Shown: positions 16,265 to 24,442, counted from the first letter of the stretch. The stretch: DNA of 64,000 nucleotides from Leucobacter chromiireducens (GCF_003917135.1 NZ_RPDI01000019.1:1-64000), one strand, 5' to 3'. The notes: generated by a model not told the origin, from the sequence alone. Program-made: numbers and translations.

Positions 16265-17419
16265 TCACCCCTCCGCGCGGCACGCCGCCACGAGCACCGC
16301 CGCGGCCGGCGCCAGCCGGGACACGTCGTAGCGCATGGCCGGGTCGTGCAGGCCGGGCGTGACGTCAGCCCCAACGCCGAGCATCGCGGCCTGGAGCGCC
16401 GGGCGGTGCAGCGTGTAGCAGTGGAAGTCGTCCGAACCGGAGGTCACCGCACGCGGCGCGAGCGCCGCCTCACCGGCGACCTCCCGGACCGCCCGCGCGA
16501 GCCGCGCCTCCGCCGCATCACCAACGATCGCGGCGGGCACGAAGTCCTCCTCCGCGAGCGTGATCGTCACGCCGTAGCGCAGCTCGAGCGCCCGCGCGAT
16601 GCGCGCGACCCCCTCGCGCAGCGCCGTCATCACGGGGTTCGTCTGCGCGCGCAGGTCGATCCCGAAAGTTGCGGAGCCCGGGATCACGTTGAGATTGCCC
16701 GATCCGGCGCGCAGCTCCGTGAACTTCGCCGAAGAGGCGACCTGCGGGTCGACCCGCAGCCCGGCGACCATGCCAGCGAACTCCGTCGCCACCTCGATCG
16801 CGTTGACCCCCAGGTGTGGCCGGGCGCCGTGGTGGTCGGCGCCAGCGATCCGGCCCCGCACGAAGCAGCACGAGCCGTGCGAGATCGCCGGCGCGAAGCG
16901 CGGCGCTGGCAGTTCGCTGCCGGGGCGAAGGTGCACACCGAACAGTGTGTCGAGCCGGTCGGCCACCCCGAGCGCCGCGACGGACGCCGCCCCGTTGCCC
17001 TGCTCCTCGGCCGGCTGGAAGATGGCGCGCACCCCGTGCGGAAGCGCGTCGCCGAGCTCGTGGAGCTGCAGCACGGTCTCCGCGACGATCGCGAGGTTCG
17101 CGTCGTGCCCGCAGGAGTGCGCGAGGATCGGGCCAGCCTCGGTCTCGTGCGCGAGCGCGTCGAGATCGCCGCGGAGCCCGACCACGGGCTCACCTGGCCC
17201 GACGTCGACCGTGAAGCCGGGGAAGTCCGCGAAGCGCTGGGGCCGCAGCCCAGCCTCCTCGAAGAGTTCGGCGAGGTACGCGGCGGTGCCGTGCTCCTGC
17301 CAACTGGGCTCCGGGTGGGCGGCGAGGTGCTCGCGGATCCGGATGATCCGCGGCACCCCACCAGCCATCCCGCCAGCCACCCCGCCAGCCGCCCCGCCGG
17401 TGCCGCCCGGCTCGATCAC
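16265..17419 (-). CDS. M20-family peptidase/amidohydrolase
   Basis: About 384 residues if the GTG at 17419 is used; it overlaps the permease stop as GTGA, which argues for coupling. This metal-dependent family cleaves N-acyl amino acids or small peptides. Motifs: RGDLDALAHE, HSCGHDANLAI (metal ligands), FQPAEEQGNG (catalytic Glu-Glu) and SGSDDFHCY. The N-terminus has a Gly-rich tandem (GGAAGGVAGGMAGGV), so an internal ATG is an alternative start. Third gene of an operon with a dipeptide epimerase and a YfcC-type permease, it probably hydrolyses the imported or epimerised dipeptide or acyl-amino acid. Confidence 0.82.
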   Translation of the reverse strand: MIEPGGTGGAAGGVAGGMAGGVPRIIRIREHLAAHPEPSWQEHGTAAYLAELFEEAGLRPQRFADFPGFTVDVGPGEPVVGLRGDLDALAHETEAGPILAHSCGHDANLAIVAETVLQLHELGDALPHGVRAIFQPAEEQGNGAASVAALGVADRLDTLFGVHLRPGSELPAPRFAPAISHGSCCFVRGRIAGADHHGARPHLGVNAIEVATEFAGMVAGLRVDPQVASSAKFTELRAGSGNLNVIPGSATFGIDLRAQTNPVMTALREGVARIARALELRYGVTITLAEEDFVPAAIVGDAAEARLARAVREVAGEAALAPRAVTSGSDDFHCYTLHRPALQAAMLGVGADVTPGLHDPAMRYDVSRLAPAAAVLVAACRAEG

Positions 17420-18837
17420 GCCGGCACGCCCCAGATGGCGCCGGCGACGAGCGCGAGTGCCGCGACGACGAGCCACACCGCGATCAGCTTCCAGATGAAC
17501 TTCACCCACAGCTCGTACGGGATCCGCGCGACCGCGAGGTAGCCCATGAGCGCGCCCGAGGTGGGGATGATCGAGTTCGTGATCGCGTCACCGTACTGGA
17601 ACGCGAGCACGGCGACCTGCCGGTCGATCCCGAGCAGATCCGAGAGCGGCACCATGAGCGGCATGGTCGTCGCGGCCATGCCGCTGCCCGAGGGGATGAA
17701 GAAGTTCAGGATGGCCTGGAACACGAACATGCCGAGCACCGTGAGCGTTGGCGGCCAGTGCGAGATGCCATCGGCGATGAAGTTGACGATCGTGTCGAGC
17801 GTCTGACCGTCCTGCATCACGACAAGGATCGCGCGGGCGAAGCCGACCACGAGCGCGCCGAAGACGACCGCGCGCATACCCTCGACCAGGTTCGTGAACG
17901 AGCCGTTGACGCCGAGCCCGCCGATGATACCGGAGAGCATGGCGACGATGAAGAAGTTCGCGGCGAGCTGGTCGAGGAACCAGCCCCAGTTGAACACGCC
18001 GTACATGTTGATGGCGATGCCGAGCGCGAGCAGGATGAGCACAATGCTGCGGCGTGCGGTGAGCGGCGGGATCTCCTCGCTCACGGCGTACTCGGTGGAG
18101 CCGACGCCGCCGATGCGGCCGTACAGGATCGAGGTCTCCGGGTTCTTCTTGATCCGCGCGGCGTAGCGCATCACGTAGAAGATCGCGAAGGCGAGGATCG
18201 GGATGTAGACGGCGGTGCGGAACCAGATGCCGGAGAACAGCGGCACCTCGGCGATGCCCTGCGCGACGCCGACGGTGAACGGGTTCATCATGCCGCCGAT
18301 GAAGCCGGAGGCCGCGCCGATGGCCACCATCGCGGTGCCGACGATCGCGTCGTAGCCGAGGGACAGCGCGATGCCGATCCCGATCGGCACGAAGATGATG
18401 CACTCCTCGGCCATGCCGGTGGTGAAGCCGAGCACCGAGAACACGATCATGACGAGCGGGATGATGAAGCGCTCGCTCGTGCCGATCTTCTGCACGAGCC
18501 GGTTGATGCCCGCGTCGATCGCGCCGGTCGCGCGGATCACGCCGAACGCGCCGCCCACCAGGAAGATGTAGAACACGATCTGCGCGGCGGCCTGCATGCC
18601 GCGCGGGATCGCGGTGAAGATGTCGAAGAGCGGGATCGGGGTCTTTGCGACCGTATCGAAGGTCCCTGGCACGACCATCAGGCGGCCGTCGACGTCGACG
18701 CGCTCGAACTCGCCGGAGGGGATGACGTACGACAGGATGCCGACGAGCACCACGATCGTGAGGATGATCGCGTAGGTGTGCGGGATCGAGAGGCGGTCGC
18801 GCAGGCGGCGCTTCGGGGGTTCGGTGATCGTGGTCAT
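17416..18837 (-). CDS. YfcC-family (DcuC-like) membrane transporter
   Basis: 473 residues, about 12 membrane segments, starting with a basic cytoplasmic tail (PPKRRLRDRLSIPHTYAI). SYVIPSGEFERV, TTGMAEECIIFVPIGI, the paired GGMMNPFTVGVAQGIAE and FIPSGSGMAATTMPLMVPLSD are characteristic of the YfcC/arginine-type branch of the C4-dicarboxylate (Dcu) carriers. Members carry amino acids, peptides or dicarboxylates. ATGA overlap with the upstream epimerase and GTGA with the downstream peptidase show translational coupling. Uptake of the operon's peptide substrate is the natural inference. Confidence 0.83.
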   Translation of the reverse strand: MTTITEPPKRRLRDRLSIPHTYAIILTIVVLVGILSYVIPSGEFERVDVDGRLMVVPGTFDTVAKTPIPLFDIFTAIPRGMQAAAQIVFYIFLVGGAFGVIRATGAIDAGINRLVQKIGTSERFIIPLVMIVFSVLGFTTGMAEECIIFVPIGIGIALSLGYDAIVGTAMVAIGAASGFIGGMMNPFTVGVAQGIAEVPLFSGIWFRTAVYIPILAFAIFYVMRYAARIKKNPETSILYGRIGGVGSTEYAVSEEIPPLTARRSIVLILLALGIAINMYGVFNWGWFLDQLAANFFIVAMLSGIIGGLGVNGSFTNLVEGMRAVVFGALVVGFARAILVVMQDGQTLDTIVNFIADGISHWPPTLTVLGMFVFQAILNFFIPSGSGMAATTMPLMVPLSDLLGIDRQVAVLAFQYGDAITNSIIPTSGALMGYLAVARIPYELWVKFIWKLIAVWLVVAALALVAGAIWGVPA

Positions 18838-19949
18838 TCGACGATCAGCTCCTTCGCTGAGACGGTGAGGCGGTCAAGCGCCGCGGGATCGAGGGTGACA
18901 CCGAGACCGGGGCGGTCGGTGATGTCGACGTATGGGAGTGGGAAGTGGAGGTCGCCGGGCTCGTCGGCGAACGCGACGGGGCCGGAGAGCTCCGTTGAGA
19001 CGATGTTCGGGTGGGCGAGCGCGAGGTGGTAGCCCGCGGCTGAGGAAACGCTCGTCTCGAGCATGGAGCCGATCTGCACGGCGAGGCCGCCGAGCGCCGC
19101 CTGCGTTGCGAGACGCTGGCAGGGCAGGATCCCGCCCGACTTCATGAGCTTCAGGTTGACCATGTCGACCGACTCGTCCCGGATGAGGCGGGCGAGGTCG
19201 CCCGTGGTGATGACGGCCTCGTCGGCCATGATCACGGCGCTCGTGTGCGGGCGGAGGCGGCGGAAGCCGTCGAGATCGTCTGCGGCGATGGGCTGCTCGA
19301 TCCAGTCGATGTCGTAGGGTTCGATCGCGGCGATCATGCGGCGCGCGGTGGCGACGTCCTGCCAGCCCTGGTTCGCGTCGACGCGGATGCGGATGTCGGA
19401 TCCGACGGCCTGGCGCACCGCGGCGACGCGCGCGATGTCCTGCGCGGGATCGGTGCCGAGCTTCATCTTCAGGTGCGTGAAGCCGTCGGCGATGGCCGTG
19501 CTTGCTTGCGCGGCGACCTCCGCCGGCGGGAGGATGCTGAGCACCTTCGCGATCATCGGCTGCTCGGGCTTGCGCCCGCCGAGGAGTGCGTGGATGGGGA
19601 GCCCAGCGTGCGCGCCGAGCAGGTCCCAGCAGGCGATGTCGATGGCGGCTTTTGCTGCGCCGTTCGCGACGAGCGCGGTGTTCATGCGCTCGTGTACCTG
19701 GTTCAGGTTGCGCGGGTCGGTGTCGCGGAGCGCGGGCAGCAGGTGCTGCGTGAGCGCCGCGACGACGGACTCGACGGTCTCGCCGGTGACGTGCTCGTCG
19801 GGGACCGCCTCGCCGATCCCGATCAGGCCGGTGTCGGTGCGGAGCGTGAGGATCACGCTCGGCATCACGTCGTAGCGGGCGTAGGAGACGATGAACGGTA
19901 CCTTCAGCGGTGCCTCGATCACTCGGATGTCGGCGCTGACAATTCTCAT
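18834..19949 (-). CDS. Dipeptide epimerase-like enolase-superfamily enzyme
   Basis: 371 residues of the muconate-lactonizing subgroup. The catalytic set is complete: KMK (Lys161, Lys163), Asp191 (RVDANQ), Glu218 (WIEQP), Asp243/Glu244 (MADE) and Lys267 (NLKLMKSGG). KxK plus the second Lys is the acid-base pair that racemises or epimerises at an alpha carbon, as in L-Ala-D/L-Glu epimerase; N-acylamino-acid racemase and muconate cycloisomerase are alternatives. The M20 peptidase and permease in the same operon favour a dipeptide or acyl-amino acid. ATG 19949 is chosen because it gives the usual N-terminus (MRIVSADIRVIEAPL); a GAGGTGGG RBS lies somewhat far upstream. Confidence 0.82.
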   Translation of the reverse strand: MRIVSADIRVIEAPLKVPFIVSYARYDVMPSVILTLRTDTGLIGIGEAVPDEHVTGETVESVVAALTQHLLPALRDTDPRNLNQVHERMNTALVANGAAKAAIDIACWDLLGAHAGLPIHALLGGRKPEQPMIAKVLSILPPAEVAAQASTAIADGFTHLKMKLGTDPAQDIARVAAVRQAVGSDIRIRVDANQGWQDVATARRMIAAIEPYDIDWIEQPIAADDLDGFRRLRPHTSAVIMADEAVITTGDLARLIRDESVDMVNLKLMKSGGILPCQRLATQAALGGLAVQIGSMLETSVSSAAGYHLALAHPNIVSTELSGPVAFADEPGDLHFPLPYVDITDRPGLGVTLDPAALDRLTVSAKELIVE

Positions 19950-20005
19950 ATTTGGGAAAACCCACCTCGTCGTTGATTGTGTCGTTTGAGTGTCGGTAAT
20001 ACGAG

Positions 20006-20035
20006 AGAGTAGGGGGCGCGCCGCGCCGCTGTCAA
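20006..20035 (-). promoter_or_regulatory. Promoter of the epimerase-permease-peptidase operon
   Basis: Minus-strand TTGACA (20030-20035), an 18-base spacer and TACTCT (20006-20011) lie 57 bases upstream of the epimerase ATG. Confidence 0.5.
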
Positions 20036-20140
20036 AGCGGCGGCCACCCCGAGCTGACTGTTGCGCTCCAGAGAGTGACTGGCGCTCGAAGCGGTGCGGG
20101 ATCCCGCGGGGGTGCGTCGTGCCTGGCAGAGCCAGCCGCG

Positions 20141-21574
20141 TCACGCGCCGGTGTCGCGCGGGTGAAACGAGGCGCGTGCGTGCGTCGAGTCGGCCGCGCC
20201 AGCGCTCGCGCGGTGCTGGCGCGCCGCGGCCTCGAGCGGTTCGGCGAGCGCGTAGACCGTCCTCGGTCGGCCGGCATCGAGCGGCTGCTCCTGCCCGGCG
20301 ACGTCGAGCGCCCGAGCGTCGAGCAGCTTGCGCACCGCGCGCTCCGCGGTGCGGGGCGAGGTCTGGCTCGCGGCCGCCCACTCCGCGGCGGTGAACGGGG
20401 CGAAGTCGCGCCCGGCGAGGAACGCCATCAGGCGGGTCACCGTGCGGGCCTGCATGCCGGCACGCGCTGCGAGCTCGATGAGCCACGGCTCGGTGTGCCG
20501 GCTCTCCGCGCCGGGCTCGGCCGCGCCAGCCGCGCCCAGCGGCCCGTGCACCCGCGTGTCCTCGTCGACGAGGAAGGCCGCGGTGCCCGCTTCCGCGAGG
20601 GCCCGGCGCAGCGCCTGCAGTGCGCGATCCTCGGCCTCGTACAGGTGCCTGCCCACCCCGGCGCCGAGCGAGACGCCGCGCTCGCCAGGCCCGGCGTCCT
20701 GCATCGCCGAGGTGAGGGCGGGGAGGCGGGCGTCGAGTTCGCCACGCGTCGTGTAGAACATGTCGAGGCCGCCGCGCTGCCAGGCGGCGAGCCGGTGCTG
20801 CACGGGGGTGGCGAAGCGTGTCAGCTCGGTCGCGAGGCGTGCGCGCAGCGCCGCGGCCGGTCCGTCGGTGGCGGACGATTCCGCGGTGAGGTAGACCACG
20901 GCGAGGAGTCCGCCCTCGAGGCGCTGCACGGACACGCGCTGCTGCGCGGTGCGGATCAGGTCGAGGTCGTGCTGCAGCGAGTCGATCATGAACATCACCG
21001 GCCGCCCGGCCGCGCGGAGCCGGTCGTAGACCGCGTGCACGCTCGTGATCGCGAGCCTGGCGCCCGCGCGCTCCGCGCGATCCTCGTGGAAGCCGACGAT
21101 CTCACCGACGTCGACCGGGCGCGAGAACCGCGACTCGTACACCCACCGGTAGTCGGTGACCTGCGCGGGATCCAACCGGATGCCCGTGTCCCTGGCGACC
21201 GCCGCGGCGACCTCGGGGTTCGGCATGTCGATGGAGATCTCGGGGATCGTGAGTGGGGTGCGCGGCGCGGGATCCGGTTCGGGCCGCGGGCCCGCGGTCG
21301 CGGCGAGCAGCGAGGCGGCGAGCGTGTAGTCGGAGAAGCGGCCGACGAGCACTGGGGTGTCGCCGTCGAGCGCGCGCACGCGGTGGTAGTGCGAGATCGT
21401 GCCGGAGAAGCAGACCGCGTCGTTCTCGGCGAGCGCGCTCCGGTACTGCTCCGCGGTGTCGTGCGGATCCGTGTACGGGTAGCAGCGCAGGGCGATGCCG
21501 GGCAGCTGCGCCTCGGTCCCCGCGAGGCGGGCAACGGAGTGCGCCGAGCCGATGAATCCTACGCGCACGGTCAC
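20141..21574 (-). CDS. Unusual regulator: N-terminal sensor, GGDEF-like middle, C-terminal winged helix
   Basis: About 477 residues from GTG 21574 (VTVRVGFIGSAHSVARLAG). I do not recognise the family with certainty. Residues 1-190 look like an alpha/beta sensor. The middle (about 190-350) has a degenerate nucleotidyl-cyclase/GGDEF look, ending LGAGVGRHLYEAEDRALQAL, similar to the GGDEF-like domains of CdaR and related regulators; no intact GG(D/E)EF is seen, so it is probably a sensor, not a synthase. Residues about 385-445 read as a winged helix (SPRTAERAVRKLLDARALDV). It ends 192 bp upstream of the epimerase operon on the same strand, so it probably regulates that operon. Start is uncertain; the frame is open to 21715. 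Confidence 0.6.
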   Translation of the reverse strand: MTVRVGFIGSAHSVARLAGTEAQLPGIALRCYPYTDPHDTAEQYRSALAENDAVCFSGTISHYHRVRALDGDTPVLVGRFSDYTLAASLLAATAGPRPEPDPAPRTPLTIPEISIDMPNPEVAAAVARDTGIRLDPAQVTDYRWVYESRFSRPVDVGEIVGFHEDRAERAGARLAITSVHAVYDRLRAAGRPVMFMIDSLQHDLDLIRTAQQRVSVQRLEGGLLAVVYLTAESSATDGPAAALRARLATELTRFATPVQHRLAAWQRGGLDMFYTTRGELDARLPALTSAMQDAGPGERGVSLGAGVGRHLYEAEDRALQALRRALAEAGTAAFLVDEDTRVHGPLGAAGAAEPGAESRHTEPWLIELAARAGMQARTVTRLMAFLAGRDFAPFTAAEWAAASQTSPRTAERAVRKLLDARALDVAGQEQPLDAGRPRTVYALAEPLEAAARQHRASAGAADSTHARASFHPRDTGA

Positions 21575-21650
21575 ACGTCGAGTGTGGCACAGTGGGGCGG
21601 ATTCTGGCGGCGCTGCGCGCCCGCGCGCCGGGCTTGCGTGTCTGTGCTCG

Positions 21651-21698
21651 CACCCACACTTACACCCACACCTGTGCCCGCACCCACACCTGTGCCCG
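21651..21698. repeat. 18-bp C-rich tandem repeat
   Basis: CACCCACACCTGTGCCCG at 21663-21680 and 21681-21698, preceded by a partial unit (CACCCACACTTA, 21651-21662). It lies 25 bases before palindromic element copy 4. Confidence 0.8.
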
Positions 21699-21722
21699 GG
21701 CACACGCAGCACCACATCCCGC

Positions 21723-21784
21723 CGGAGAAATTGGAAAGCTCGGAGGGTATCCCGCGAAACGCACCGAGATTTCGGATTTCTCCG
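21723..21784. repeat. Dispersed intergenic palindromic element, copy 4
   Basis: Arms 21723-21743 and 21764-21784 pair at 18 of 21 positions (CGGAGAAAT at one end, ATTTCTCCG at the other). It lies downstream of a TetR gene (stop at 21840) on the minus strand, between it and the unusual regulator. Confidence 0.85.
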
Positions 21785-21839
21785 CGTGTTGCGGCTGCGC
21801 GGCTCACCCCGCGCTCGAATGCACTCGGCCCCGCGCAGC

Positions 21840-22397
21840 TCAGTCCGCGAGGCCCAGCGTCGCGAGCGTCGCGCGCACCGACGCCTGCGCCTCGCCGGCC
21901 GTCAGCTGGCCGGTGAGCCACCGCCCCGACAGCCCCTCGACGAGCGCGGTGAGCGTGAGCGCGAGCGCCTCAGCGTCGGCCTCGGGCCGGGCCTCGGCGA
22001 TGAGCGCGGCGACGTCGCGCTGCCATGCCGCGGTGGAGCGTGCGACGGCGAGTGCCCGATCCCGATCGAACACCGCGGCGGCGCGGAGCTCGTTCCACGC
22101 GGTCGATCCCGCGCGGATGTCGTCCGCGTCGCCGAACTCCGAGGACAGGAGGGCGGCGAGCCGAGCCGCGGGTGTCTGCGCCTCCGGCACCTGCTCGGCT
22201 CGGCGGCTCGCGCTCGCGGTCACCTCGTCGAGCGCGGCCTGGAGGAGTCCATCGCGATCGCCGAAGTGGTAGGGGAGGAGGCCGATCGAGACGCCGGCCT
22301 CGCGCGCAACGTCGCTCATGCGGAAGTGCGTGAGCCCGCCGCGCGCGATCACGGTGGCACAGGCGGCGAGAATGCGTGCGCGGGCGTCCGCTGACAT
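21840..22397 (-). CDS. TetR-family regulator divergent from an amidase
   Basis: 185 residues: helix-turn-helix at residues about 24-50 (FRMSDVAREAGVSIGLLPYHF) followed by a TetR ligand domain. GAGAGGGG precedes ATG 22397; upstream in-frame codons to 22592 are unlikely. The divergent amidase promoter carries a perfect 16-bp inverted repeat that is its probable operator. The ligand is likely an amide or amidase product (inference). Confidence 0.83.
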   Translation of the reverse strand: MSADARARILAACATVIARGGLTHFRMSDVAREAGVSIGLLPYHFGDRDGLLQAALDEVTASASRRAEQVPEAQTPAARLAALLSSEFGDADDIRAGSTAWNELRAAAVFDRDRALAVARSTAAWQRDVAALIAEARPEADAEALALTLTALVEGLSGRWLTGQLTAGEAQASVRATLATLGLAD

Positions 22398-22425
22398 GCG
22401 ACCCCTCTCGTGTGGCGCGGCGAGC

Positions 22426-22455
22426 TTGACACCGCGCGCCGCAGAACTGAAACTA
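22426..22455 (+). promoter_or_regulatory. Promoter of the amidase gene
   Basis: TTGACA (22426-22431), then AAACTA at an 18-base spacing (22450-22455). The operator at 22447-22462 covers the -10, fitting repression. Confidence 0.45.
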
Positions 22456-22462
22456 TTTTCAG
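22447..22462. promoter_or_regulatory. Inverted-repeat operator for the TetR/amidase pair
   Basis: CTGAAA-CTAT-TTTCAG is a perfect 6-bp dyad with a 4-bp spacer, midway between the divergent TetR and amidase starts and overlapping the amidase -10. Confidence 0.65.
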
Positions 22463-22494
22463 GATACCGGTTCGGAACAGGAACGAGGAAGTGC

Positions 22495-24195
22495 ATGAGC
22501 GACCCGACCGAGAAGTTTGAGCTGATCGAAGCCACGATCGAGGATGTGCTCGGCGCGTTCGCGCGCGGCGAGATCACGAGCGTGTGGCTCACCGAGCGCT
22601 ACCTCGCACGCGCCGCGGTCTACGATCAGGGGCCAGCCGGCCTGCACGCGATCGTCGTGCCGAACCCGCACGCGCTCGCCGCAGCCGAGGAGTCGGACCG
22701 GCGCTGGGCTGCCGGCACCGCGCGCCCGCTCGAGGGGGTGCCCTTCACGGTGAAGGACTCGTACATGGTGCAGGGGCTCACCGTGGCCTCCGGCTCGCCG
22801 GCGTTCGAGCACCTCGTCGCGCAGTGGGACGCGTTCTCGGTCGAGCAGCTGCTCGAGGCCGGCGCGGTGCTCGTCGGCAAGACGAACATGCCACCCATGG
22901 CCGATGGCGGGATGCAGCGCGGCGTCTACGGGCGCGCCGAGAGCCCGTACAACCGCGACTACCTCGCCGCGGCGTACGCGTCCGGCTCGTCGAACGGCTC
23001 CGGAGCGTCGACCGCGGCGAACCTCGCGGTGTTCGGGATGGGGGAGGAGACCGTGTCCTCCGGCCGCAGCCCGGCCTCGAACAACGGGTTGTGCGCGTAC
23101 ACGCCGAGCTGGGGCGTGCTCTCCATCCGCGGCAACTGGCCGCTCTTCCCCGCGCGCGACGTGGTCGTCCCGCACACCCGCACGATGCCAGACATGCTCC
23201 GCCTGCTCGACGTGCTCGTTCAGGATGATGCGAACACGCGCGGCGATTTCTGGCGCAACCAGAGCGTCGTCGCGCTGCCGAAGCCGAGCGAGCACCGCCC
23301 GGCGAGCTACCGTGATGTCGCCGACGCCGACGCCCTTCGTGGCAAGCGCTTCGCGGTCCCGGCGATGTACCTCGGGGAGGATCCGAAGTTCCCGATCGCG
23401 GTGCGCCCGAGCGTGATCGAGCGGTTCGCCGCCGCACGCGCGCGGCTCGAGGAGCTCGGCGCGGAGGTCGTGGTGACCGGCTTCCCGCTCATCGAGCAGT
23501 ACGAGGGCGACCGGCCGGGGCAGGAGAACGTCGACGCGCTCGGCGTGCTGCCCGCGGGCTGGATGGACACCGAATTCAACGACTTCCTCGCGTTCGGCTG
23601 GGATGATTTCCTGCGCGCCAACGCCGACCCGGCGATCCCGAACCTCGGGGTCGTCGATCCGGATCAGATCTTCCCGCAGCCCGAGGGGACCCTGCCGGAT
23701 CGCTACGAGGAGGTCGAGGACTACCCGAACCGCTACCGGGCGACGGTCGCGCTCGCGCAGACCCCCGGTGGGGTGCCGGATCCGCGCGAGCGCGCCGACT
23801 TCGCGCCGGGGCTCCGCGCCCTCGTGCAGCTCCGCGAGGAGCTGTTTGAGCGCTGGCTGCGCGAGGAGGGCTTCGACGGCGTGGTGTTCCCCGCGAACGC
23901 CGATGTGGGGCGCGAGGATGCCGAGCGGGATCCTGCTGCTGCGGATCACGCCTGGTCGAACGGCGTGTTCTTCTCGAACGGCAACTACGCGCTGCGCCAC
24001 CTCGGGATTCCGACGGTCACGGTGCCGATGGGGATCATGTCCGACATCGGGATGCCCGTCGGGCTGACCTTCGCGGGTGCGGCGTACTCGGATCCGACGC
24101 TGCTCGGCTACGCGGCGGCGTTCGAGGCGCCCGGCAGCATGCGCGTCGCCCCGGCGTCGACCCCCGCGCTCCCGGAGGATGCCCCGGCGAGCTAA
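22495..24195 (+). CDS. Amidase signature-family hydrolase
   Basis: 566 residues; cleaves carboxamide or ester bonds. The catalytic triad of the amidase-signature family is visible: Lys87 (FTVKDS), cis-Ser165 (SGSSNGSGAS) and nucleophile Ser189 (ETVSSGRSPAS), 24 residues apart as expected. The nucleophile region is Ser-rich instead of the usual TGGSIR. Length exceeds the common 470 residues because of an insert at about 340-440. RBS CGAGGAAG precedes ATG 22495. No signal peptide, so cytoplasmic. It is probably repressed by the divergent TetR. Substrate unknown; no companion transporter lies next to it. Confidence 0.83.
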   Translation: MSDPTEKFELIEATIEDVLGAFARGEITSVWLTERYLARAAVYDQGPAGLHAIVVPNPHALAAAEESDRRWAAGTARPLEGVPFTVKDSYMVQGLTVASGSPAFEHLVAQWDAFSVEQLLEAGAVLVGKTNMPPMADGGMQRGVYGRAESPYNRDYLAAAYASGSSNGSGASTAANLAVFGMGEETVSSGRSPASNNGLCAYTPSWGVLSIRGNWPLFPARDVVVPHTRTMPDMLRLLDVLVQDDANTRGDFWRNQSVVALPKPSEHRPASYRDVADADALRGKRFAVPAMYLGEDPKFPIAVRPSVIERFAAARARLEELGAEVVVTGFPLIEQYEGDRPGQENVDALGVLPAGWMDTEFNDFLAFGWDDFLRANADPAIPNLGVVDPDQIFPQPEGTLPDRYEEVEDYPNRYRATVALAQTPGGVPDPRERADFAPGLRALVQLREELFERWLREEGFDGVVFPANADVGREDAERDPAAADHAWSNGVFFSNGNYALRHLGIPTVTVPMGIMSDIGMPVGLTFAGAAYSDPTLLGYAAAFEAPGSMRVAPASTPALPEDAPAS

Positions 24196-24223
24196 CGCCG
24201 GCGCCCGCGCGCCGCATCACCGG

Positions 24224-24263
24224 CCCCTCCCGTGTCTCCGAGCGAGACGCGGGAGGGGTTTTT
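24224..24263 (+). terminator. Rho-independent terminator of the amidase gene
   Basis: CCCCTCCCG (24224-24232) pairs with CGGGAGGGG (24250-24258), extended by TCTC/GAGA, and is followed by TTTTT (24259-24263). Confidence 0.88.
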
Positions 24264-24293
24264 GTGTGCGGAGATCCACACATCTGATCTTGC

Positions 24294-24312
24294 TTAGGGG
24301 AACCTTAGCTAG
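24294..24312. promoter_or_regulatory. DtxR/IdeR-like iron box upstream of two secreted proteins
   Basis: On the minus strand CTAGCTAAGGTTCCCCTAA matches the 19-bp DtxR/IdeR consensus (TTAGGTTAGGCTAACCTAA) at 13 of 19 positions, including both outer half-site cores. It lies about 130 bases before the first secreted-protein gene. Functional iron boxes usually match better, so this is tentative. Confidence 0.35.
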
Positions 24313-24348
24313 GTAGGATGAACTGTTTTTGGCCTGGTGGGCGATCAA

Positions 24349-24403
24349 CACCGCCGCGCAGCGACCAATACAGTCGCGCAGCGGCACCGCCGCGCAGCGA
24401 CCA
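24349..24403. repeat. 36-bp-spaced direct repeat in the 5' leader
   Basis: CACCGCCGCGCAGCGACCA occurs at 24349-24367 and 24385-24403, with a related CGCGCAGCGG between. It lies within the likely untranslated leader of the first secreted protein. Confidence 0.6.
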
Positions 24404-24442
24404 GCCCATGCACACAGATCCACACGGAGACGAGGAGCACAC

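Noticed and set aside
16265-17509. Longer start (ATG 17509) for the M20 peptidase
   Set aside because: It would overlap the permease by 94 bp with an Arg-rich non-homologous leader; the GTGA junction at 17416-17419 is the better start.
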